From CBFIDE01 sp965661265 (GTDB lineage Bacteria; Bacteroidota; Bacteroidia; Flavobacteriales; Schleiferiaceae), in the NCBI GenBank assembly GCA_965661265.1, contig CBFIDE010000018.1, positions 1 through 38,219 of the forward strand: DNA of 38,219 bases, read 5' to 3'. Made by a program: the position numbers and the translations under genes. Under the pieces are notes generated by a model. It saw only the letters and a program-made list of their open reading frames with translations, searched no databases and had not been told where the DNA came from. Below, piece by piece: positions 32,903 to 38,219 of the stretch. The stretch's first letter is position 1, and each line of letters opens with the position of its first letter.

Positions 32903-35326
32903 ATGAAAAAGAGGATTCTCTTTTTGAGTGTAATTATGGTTTTGGCTCTTAATTCAATGACATTAAGAGCCCAGACCTCTATATCTGGAATAGTAAACAC
33001 TTATTCAGCCGTTACATCATTTTCTATTCTTGGATGTGAGACAGAATTGAGCATCTCAAATGCTTCAGTATATTCAATTGGTGATATTGTTATTATTCAT
33101 CAAACCCAACATAGCACCGGAATTACAACCTCAAATATTGCGAGTTATGGTGAAGCCATATCCAGTGCTGCCGGTAAAACTCAATGGGGAACAGTAAGCG
33201 CCACTTCTGCCACTAGTATTACTATTTCCAGTACACTATCATCTGACTTTAAGCAAACAAATTCTAAAATTCAAGTTGTTTTAGTACCAGAATATCAGGA
33301 TGCTACGGTGAGCTCTGAATTGACAGCTAAAGCTTGGGATGGAATCACCGGAGGAGTGCTAGCAATAATTGTAAATGGTGCCTTAAGACTAAATGCGAGC
33401 ATAAATGTTGATGGTAAAGGTTTTAGAGCAGGAACCAGTACACCTAATCTTGGTTATTCATGTGGTGAAATGGGCTATGGTTTTGCATCAACTTCTAATA
33501 ATGGAGCAGATAAAGGCGAAGGATTTGATGATTTTGTAAGTCTACATAGAAGAGGAAGAGGGCCATGGACAGTAGGAGGTGGCGGTGGAAACAACCATAA
33601 TGCTGGAGGTGGTGGCGGTGCCGGTGCAGCCATAGGTGGACAAGGTGGAAGAGAATGGAGTAATTGTAATCCAACTGCAGACAATGGAGGTTTAGGAGGT
33701 TTAGCATTTGACTATATTACTAATTCAGGCTTTCTATCTTTAGGAGGAGGAGGAGGTGCTGGTCATAATAATCTCAGTAATGTCAATACACCAGGAGGAA
33801 ATGGAGGTGGAGTTATAATAATAGTAGCGGACAGCCTTTATACCAATGCAAACTCTATCACGGCTTCAGGTCTAAACGCTCCTGACTATGCAGGAAGTGG
33901 CGCCGAAGGAGCAGGTGGAGGTGGTGGAGGTGGAGCAGTATTTCTTGATGTTTCAAATTATGCCTTCAACGCTGCTAACCTCATAAATATCAATAGCGCC
34001 GGTGGAAAAGGAGGAGATTTATCCGCATCAGCTGGGCCCGGCGGTGGTGGCGGTGGTGGACTTATTGCATTCAAAGGCGCTGCTCCAAGCCCAGCGGCAT
34101 TGGAAATTAGCGGAGGAATAGCTGGAAGTCTGAATAATGGTACAACTAATTTAGCCACAGCAGGTAGTTCAGGACTAATAGAAACAAATTACAATATTGG
34201 AAGCCTGAGCAACTCTTTGTCTTTAGGTCCTGACAGTGTTATTTGTCAGCAAACTAGTTTCACCCTGAGTCCAATAGATGTTAATATTGGATCTACTTAT
34301 TTATGGCAAGATGGTAGCACGGCTTCAAGCTTCACCGCCACTCAAAGCGGAATCTATTGGGTCAAAGAGAATCCTGGAACAGCTTGCGAGCAAGTTGATA
34401 GCATAACATTATTTTTTACCAATGATTTGGATTTGGGAAATGACACTACTGTTTGCGATGGGATTCTTCAAGTTGTAGTAAATATTCCTGGAGATAATTT
34501 TATTTGGCAGGATGGTAGTTCGGGCCCAACCTACCAAGTAAGCACAACAGCTCAGTATTGGGTAGATGTATACAATGGAAGCTGCATTACTAGAGATAGT
34601 ATTTATGTAGATTATATTAATACCGATTTTAGTCTTGGAAACGATACAAGCATTTGTGATCAAAATAATTTTCAGCTTAATGCATTTATTACCGGAGGAC
34701 TTAATTATACTTGGCAAAATGGTGCTGGTGGCCCCTTTTATACAGTAACTCAAACCGGAACCTACTCAGTAGAGATTGAAACACTAGGGGGATGTATTAT
34801 TAGAGATACCATTTTTGTAGAGCTAAGACCAGATGCTGCCCAGTTTGGATTGGGAGACAGCATTCAAACTTTATGCCTTAGATCCACACTAGAGCTTAGT
34901 TCTGGATTATCAGACTCAGATGAACATCTTTGGAGTACCGGGCAATCAGACAGTTCTATTATCGTTAGATCGCCGGGCATTTATTGGGTAGAAGTATTAA
35001 GTTTTTGTGGTCGCTTGCGCGATTCTGTAATCGTTTTAGGTGTTGAATGTGAATGCGTGATTCACATACCTTCATCCTTTAGCCCTAACAATGATGATTT
35101 AAATGACTTCTATAAAATTGGTTATAGTTGTGATTTTAAAGAATTTAAAGTCAGCATATTGAGTAGGTGGGGAGAGCTGCTTTATCAATCTAGCGATCCT
35201 GATTTTGAATGGGATGGCTCTAGCAAAGGACAACAAATTGCTGAAGGTTCCTATGTTATTAAAATCAACTATTCTACTTCAAATGGGACTAGCTCGGAAA
35301 GCCAAATCTTAAATTTATTCAGATAA
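32903..35326 (+). CDS. Secreted Gly-rich protein with gliding-motility C-terminal (CHU_C) domain
   Basis: This 807-residue protein has a signal peptide (MKKRILFLSVIMVLALNSM to RAQ). Residues about 150-400 are extremely glycine-rich (GGGGGNNHNAGGGGGAG and similar), probably a beta-helical or loop-rich adhesin-like region. Residues about 440-670 hold three or four Ig-like modules with the repeated pattern LG-(N/P)-D-(T/S)-x-(I/V)-C...W-x-(D/N)-G, ending each time in YWV. The final 90 residues (IHIPSSFSPNNDDLNDFYKI, SRWGELLYQS, WDG, GSYVIKI) are the CHU_C/type B type IX secretion sorting domain. The protein is therefore exported to the surface by the type IX system. Function beyond surface adhesion is unknown. 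Confidence 0.9.
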   Translation: MKKRILFLSVIMVLALNSMTLRAQTSISGIVNTYSAVTSFSILGCETELSISNASVYSIGDIVIIHQTQHSTGITTSNIASYGEAISSAAGKTQWGTVSATSATSITISSTLSSDFKQTNSKIQVVLVPEYQDATVSSELTAKAWDGITGGVLAIIVNGALRLNASINVDGKGFRAGTSTPNLGYSCGEMGYGFASTSNNGADKGEGFDDFVSLHRRGRGPWTVGGGGGNNHNAGGGGGAGAAIGGQGGREWSNCNPTADNGGLGGLAFDYITNSGFLSLGGGGGAGHNNLSNVNTPGGNGGGVIIIVADSLYTNANSITASGLNAPDYAGSGAEGAGGGGGGGAVFLDVSNYAFNAANLININSAGGKGGDLSASAGPGGGGGGGLIAFKGAAPSPAALEISGGIAGSLNNGTTNLATAGSSGLIETNYNIGSLSNSLSLGPDSVICQQTSFTLSPIDVNIGSTYLWQDGSTASSFTATQSGIYWVKENPGTACEQVDSITLFFTNDLDLGNDTTVCDGILQVVVNIPGDNFIWQDGSSGPTYQVSTTAQYWVDVYNGSCITRDSIYVDYINTDFSLGNDTSICDQNNFQLNAFITGGLNYTWQNGAGGPFYTVTQTGTYSVEIETLGGCIIRDTIFVELRPDAAQFGLGDSIQTLCLRSTLELSSGLSDSDEHLWSTGQSDSSIIVRSPGIYWVEVLSFCGRLRDSVIVLGVECECVIHIPSSFSPNNDDLNDFYKIGYSCDFKEFKVSILSRWGELLYQSSDPDFEWDGSSKGQQIAEGSYVIKINYSTSNGTSSESQILNLFR

Positions 35327-35441
35327 ATATATCTGCGACTCTTTTAAAATCGCGCGAAAGCGAAAATAATGTTAAAAGAAAGAAGGAATAAAACACTTTG
35401 AGCAAATTGGTGTTATCATTATAAATCAAAAATCACAAGCC

Positions 35442-36068
35442 GTGGAAAGCAAAGAAATAATTGACGCATTCGTAAAGCACTATCTAGAAGAAGGTAAGGC
35501 ACCAAATAGTATTTACAGTTTTAGCAAAAGTTTAGGAATAGAAGAGTCTGAATTCTACAATCACTTTAATGACTTCGATCAAATTTCATCTCATGTGTGG
35601 ACCGGGCTCTTTGAGCAGGTAAAGGATCAATTAATGAGTGACTCAGAATATGATAAATTCTCTAGCAGAGACAAAGTCCTTAGCTTTTACTTCGCTTATT
35701 TTGAGCTCATGAAGTCTTATAGATCTTATTTCTTAGTTAGCGTACCGCATCATGGTGTAGAAGCTATTAAAGGAAGTGCTTTTGCAGGATTAGGAGAGCA
35801 CTTTAAGAAATGGATAAAGGAAGTTCTGGATCAAGGAGTAGCTGATGCTGAAATATCGTCTAGATCAAAACTCAACAATACATATGATGAGCTTTTTTGG
35901 TATCAATTTAGATTCTTATTAGAGTTTTGGAGAAAGGATAAATCTGTCGCTTTTGAGAAAACAGACGCTGCTATTGAAAAGTCTGTAAATTTATCCTTTG
36001 ATTTAATCGAAAAAAATGCTCTTGATAGTGCCTTAGATTTTGGAAAATTTATGTTTCAAAATTCATGA
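35442..36068 (+). CDS. TetR-family transcriptional regulator
   Basis: This 208-residue protein has an N-terminal helix-turn-helix (SIYSFSKSLGIEESEFYNHFNDFDQISSHVW, residues about 22-52) of the TetR type and an all-helical C-terminal domain (YFAYFELMKSYRSYFL). The GTG start at 35442 is used; the HTH begins about 20 residues in, as expected. Its stop overlaps the next start (ATGA), tying it to the ABC1 kinase. It may regulate its own operon, but no operator is identifiable. Confidence 0.83.
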   Translation: MESKEIIDAFVKHYLEEGKAPNSIYSFSKSLGIEESEFYNHFNDFDQISSHVWTGLFEQVKDQLMSDSEYDKFSSRDKVLSFYFAYFELMKSYRSYFLVSVPHHGVEAIKGSAFAGLGEHFKKWIKEVLDQGVADAEISSRSKLNNTYDELFWYQFRFLLEFWRKDKSVAFEKTDAAIEKSVNLSFDLIEKNALDSALDFGKFMFQNS

Positions 36069-37369
36069 AAGAACAAGAGAGTATCCCAACAGGAAAATTT
36101 GAGAGAGCGGGAAGTTTTATAGGAACGACAGCCAAAGTCAGTGGTAATTATATTAAGCATTACAGCAAAAGATTAGTAGGTGCTGAATCAACTAAGCGTC
36201 AGCTGCAAGAAGATAATGCTGAAGATATCTATAGTACACTTAGTAAGTTGAAAGGAAGTGCTTTGAAAGTAGCTCAAATGATGAGCTTAGATCAAGGTAT
36301 TTTACCAGAAGCTTACAGTAAAAAGTTTTCGCAAGCCCAATACAGTGCGCCACCCCTGAGTTATCCTTTAGTTGTAAAGACTTTTAGAAGTAGTTTAAAG
36401 CATTCTCCAAAAGAGTTGTTTGATAGCTTTGAAAGTTCTGCATTTGCGGCGGCATCCATTGGTCAGGTTCATTTAGCGACTAAGGATGGTAATAAATTAG
36501 CTGTCAAGATTCAATACCCAGGAATTGCCAATAGTATCTCAAGCGATTTAAAAATTGTAAAGCCATTAGTAGCTACTCTTTTTAATATCAATTATAAGGA
36601 GATGGAGCATTATTTAGTAGAGGTAGAAGAGAGGTTGATTGAAGAAACTGACTATAATTTAGAGCTTAAGAGATCTAAGGAAATTACAGAAGCTTGCGCG
36701 CATATAAAAGGTTTAGTATTTCCTAAATATTATCCGGAATACTCAGCTGATAAAATCCTTACAATGGATTGGATGGATGGAAAGCACCTCAATGAATTCA
36801 TGCAAACAAACCCTAGTCAAGAATTAAGAAATAAACTAGGTCAATTAATGTGGGATTTCTATGATTTCCAAATTCATAAAATGCTTCAAGTGCATGCAGA
36901 TCCACATCCAGGAAACTTCTTATTTCAAGAGAATGGCGATTTAGGTATTCTAGATTTTGGTTGTGTTAAGCAATTTGAACGTGAATTCTATACCAATTAT
37001 TTCCAATTAATGAAACCCGCAATTGATCAGGATAAGGAAGAGTTCACTAAATTATTATTTGATTTAGACTTTCTTTTAAATGCTGATTCACAGGAAGAGG
37101 TAGACCATTTCACAGTGATCTATGCTGATGTTCTTAAGTTATTAGGAAAGCCTTTTATGAGCGATGAGTTTGATTTTGCAGATGATGCTTATTTTAAAGA
37201 GATTTACGGATTTAGCGATTTATACAGCAATGATAAATTGTTGAAAAAAGCTAAAGCTGCAAGGGGTCCACGCGATGCCATTTATTTAAATAGAACGTAC
37301 TTTGGTCTTTATTCTCTTCTCAATCAGTTGGGAGCAAAAATTAAGACTAATAGTTATGTCAATACATAA
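36065..37369 (+). CDS. ABC1/UbiB-family atypical kinase
   Basis: This 434-residue protein-kinase-like protein belongs to the UbiB/COQ8 group. The N-terminal KxGQ-type helix appears as LKGSALKVAQMMSLDQG (about residues 60-76). The Ala-rich nucleotide loop is FAAASIGQVHLA, the lysine is in LAVKIQYPGI, the catalytic region is HADPHPGNFLF, and the metal-binding segment is ILDFGCVK. UbiB proteins support quinone biosynthesis and lipid homeostasis in the inner membrane; the substrate here is unknown. It overlaps the TetR gene by 4 bp and the downstream barrel gene by 14 bp. Confidence 0.92.
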   Translation: MKEQESIPTGKFERAGSFIGTTAKVSGNYIKHYSKRLVGAESTKRQLQEDNAEDIYSTLSKLKGSALKVAQMMSLDQGILPEAYSKKFSQAQYSAPPLSYPLVVKTFRSSLKHSPKELFDSFESSAFAAASIGQVHLATKDGNKLAVKIQYPGIANSISSDLKIVKPLVATLFNINYKEMEHYLVEVEERLIEETDYNLELKRSKEITEACAHIKGLVFPKYYPEYSADKILTMDWMDGKHLNEFMQTNPSQELRNKLGQLMWDFYDFQIHKMLQVHADPHPGNFLFQENGDLGILDFGCVKQFEREFYTNYFQLMKPAIDQDKEEFTKLLFDLDFLLNADSQEEVDHFTVIYADVLKLLGKPFMSDEFDFADDAYFKEIYGFSDLYSNDKLLKKAKAARGPRDAIYLNRTYFGLYSLLNQLGAKIKTNSYVNT

Positions 37370-37895
37370 GCATCTATTCTTATTATTATTTTTAATATCA
37401 ATAAGTTACAATCTTAAAAGCCAAGATATTAATGATCATTCAGCGGCTGTGCATACCAATAAAAAAAGCACGAATGTAGAAATTAGTAATCATGCTTTAG
37501 GGTTTAGAACAGGAGGGAGCAGTGCCTTTGAAACAAGTTTATCTTATCAAGGCCGACTATCTGGAAATACTAGATTGGAAATCAATTCGGGATGGTCAAC
37601 ATCTTCTTTGAATTCATTTTGGTGGGCTGATGGTGCCCATCAATGGATATGGGCTATTAAAGATGGCTTTCAATGGTATGCTGGTGCTGGTGGGGCTTTA
37701 GGCTTTGCTGATTCTGATGTTGATGATCAAGTTCCCCTTCTTAGGGCAATAGGAATTATAGGGATAGAGTACAGTCTTAAATCTGATGGAGTTCCCATTT
37801 TATTAGCGATTGACGCTAAGCCTAGTATCGCCCTCATCAACAATTTCGGATTACTTAATCTTAATTTTGCTTTTGCGGCACGTTACCAATTTTAG
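37356..37895 (+). CDS. Small secreted beta-barrel-like protein
   Basis: This 179-residue protein starts at the ATG of MSIHKHLFLLLFLISISYNLKSQ, a signal peptide, rather than the earlier start at 37302 that lies inside the kinase gene. The mature part alternates polar and hydrophobic residues (ALGFRTGGSSAFETSLSYQG, TRLEINSGWSTSSL) and ends in FAFAARYQF, with the terminal aromatic typical of outer-membrane barrels. No family assignment is possible. It overlaps the kinase stop by 14 bp, so it is in the same operon. Confidence 0.78.
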   Translation: MSIHKHLFLLLFLISISYNLKSQDINDHSAAVHTNKKSTNVEISNHALGFRTGGSSAFETSLSYQGRLSGNTRLEINSGWSTSSLNSFWWADGAHQWIWAIKDGFQWYAGAGGALGFADSDVDDQVPLLRAIGIIGIEYSLKSDGVPILLAIDAKPSIALINNFGLLNLNFAFAARYQF

Positions 37896-37904
37896 TTTTC
37901 TATT

Positions 37905-38219
37905 ATGAATACCAATTTACACTTTGAGATATTAGAAGCTCAAGAGAAAACAGCAAACAATCCTACCTTATTTATGCTTCATGGTTACGGCAGTCATGAG
38001 AAAGATTTATTTGGTTTTGCTGATGCCTTAAATAAGACCATGAATATTGTGAGTTTTAGAGCTCCAAGGCCTTTGGCCTTTGGTGGCTTTTGTTGGTATG
38101 AGATAGATTTTGACAAACTAGGTGGGAAGATGAGTAATACTGAGCAAGCTGAGGAAAGCTTAGGGATAGTGTTGGAAGATATCAAAACAATAGCAGCAAG
38201 TTTGAATAGTACTTCTTTG
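37905..38219 (+). CDS. Alpha/beta hydrolase, phospholipase/carboxylesterase type (partial)
   Basis: The frame opens with ATG at 37905, 9 bp after the barrel gene, and runs off the right edge (105 codons). TLFMLHGYGSHEKDLFGFAD is the oxyanion segment of the phospholipase/carboxylesterase (PF02230-type) hydrolases, and FRAPRPLAFGGFCWYEIDF is the matching second segment. The nucleophile elbow would lie beyond the window. It probably belongs to the TetR-ABC1 operon. Confidence 0.85.
   Translation, partial: MNTNLHFEILEAQEKTANNPTLFMLHGYGSHEKDLFGFADALNKTMNIVSFRAPRPLAFGGFCWYEIDFDKLGGKMSNTEQAEESLGIVLEDIKTIAASLNSTSL

Noticed and set aside
33475..34158. Minus-strand Pro/Ala-rich open frames opposite the CHU_C protein.
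   Set aside because: They are the complement of the glycine-codon-rich region (GGN read as CCN/GCC) and have no independent support.

Overview
The window looks like a chromosomal segment of an AT-rich member of the Bacteroidetes, most likely a marine Flavobacteriales. The evidence is a secreted protein with a gliding-motility/type IX (CHU_C) sorting domain, a zeaxanthin-type carotenoid gene pair, ClpC and RecQ proteins of the Bacteroidetes type, A-rich leaders without clear Shine-Dalgarno sites, and several promoters that match the Bacteroidetes consensus TTG-N17..23-TAnnTTTG. Most of the content is ordinary housekeeping. No CRISPR array, complete prophage, insertion sequence or recognisable defence system is present.

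Layout. 1-791 (minus) is the N-terminal part of a Rel/SpoT (p)ppGpp enzyme. 929-3530 holds divergent fumarylacetoacetase and serine hydroxymethyltransferase. 3609-4816 is a crtZ-lycopene cyclase pair. 4795-7321 (minus) is an rlmD-methyltransferase-phosphoribosyltransferase operon. 7374-9490 holds rocD-prmC, followed by the convergent HU gene. 9947-13781 (minus) is a Mpo1-like/AAA ATPase/RecQ/Fmt cluster. 13827-15523 holds a DUF493 protein and an exonuclease/GIY-YIG fusion whose start codon is abnormal. 15520-16628 is a wrecked TPR sensor kinase, followed by a small zinc-ribbon gene. 16891-19237 (minus) is trx-phzF-MFS. 19340-22105 holds a repeat-rich secreted protein and a YceI protein. 22149-24766 (minus) holds msrB, an alpha/beta hydrolase, a truncated outer-membrane protein and a pseudouridine synthase. 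24904-27430 is a decayed zone with a broken lipoprotein, tRNA-Leu(GAG), tRNA-Lys(TTT), an intact aroK, a nitroreductase stump and a broken DUF3575-like barrel. 27513-32825 holds divergent clpC and gyrA. 32903-35326 is the CHU_C protein. 35442 to the end is a TetR/ABC1-kinase/barrel protein/esterase operon.

The most informative signal is gene decay between about 14.1 and 27.4 kb. It comprises an internal deletion joining TPR repeats to the last 24 codons of a histidine kinase, a lipoprotein with two frameshifts and a nonsense codon behind an intact promoter, and two convergent genes that lost their 3' ends in what looks like one deletion. An exonuclease whose first in-frame ATG lies beyond its catalytic motif adds to this. 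Beside tRNA-Leu are helically phased direct repeats that may be the scar of an integrated element. I did not find a clearly new biological system. The best candidates for undescribed biology are the triplicated-module secreted protein at 19340-21466 and the conserved-looking TetR-ABC1 kinase operon at the right end.
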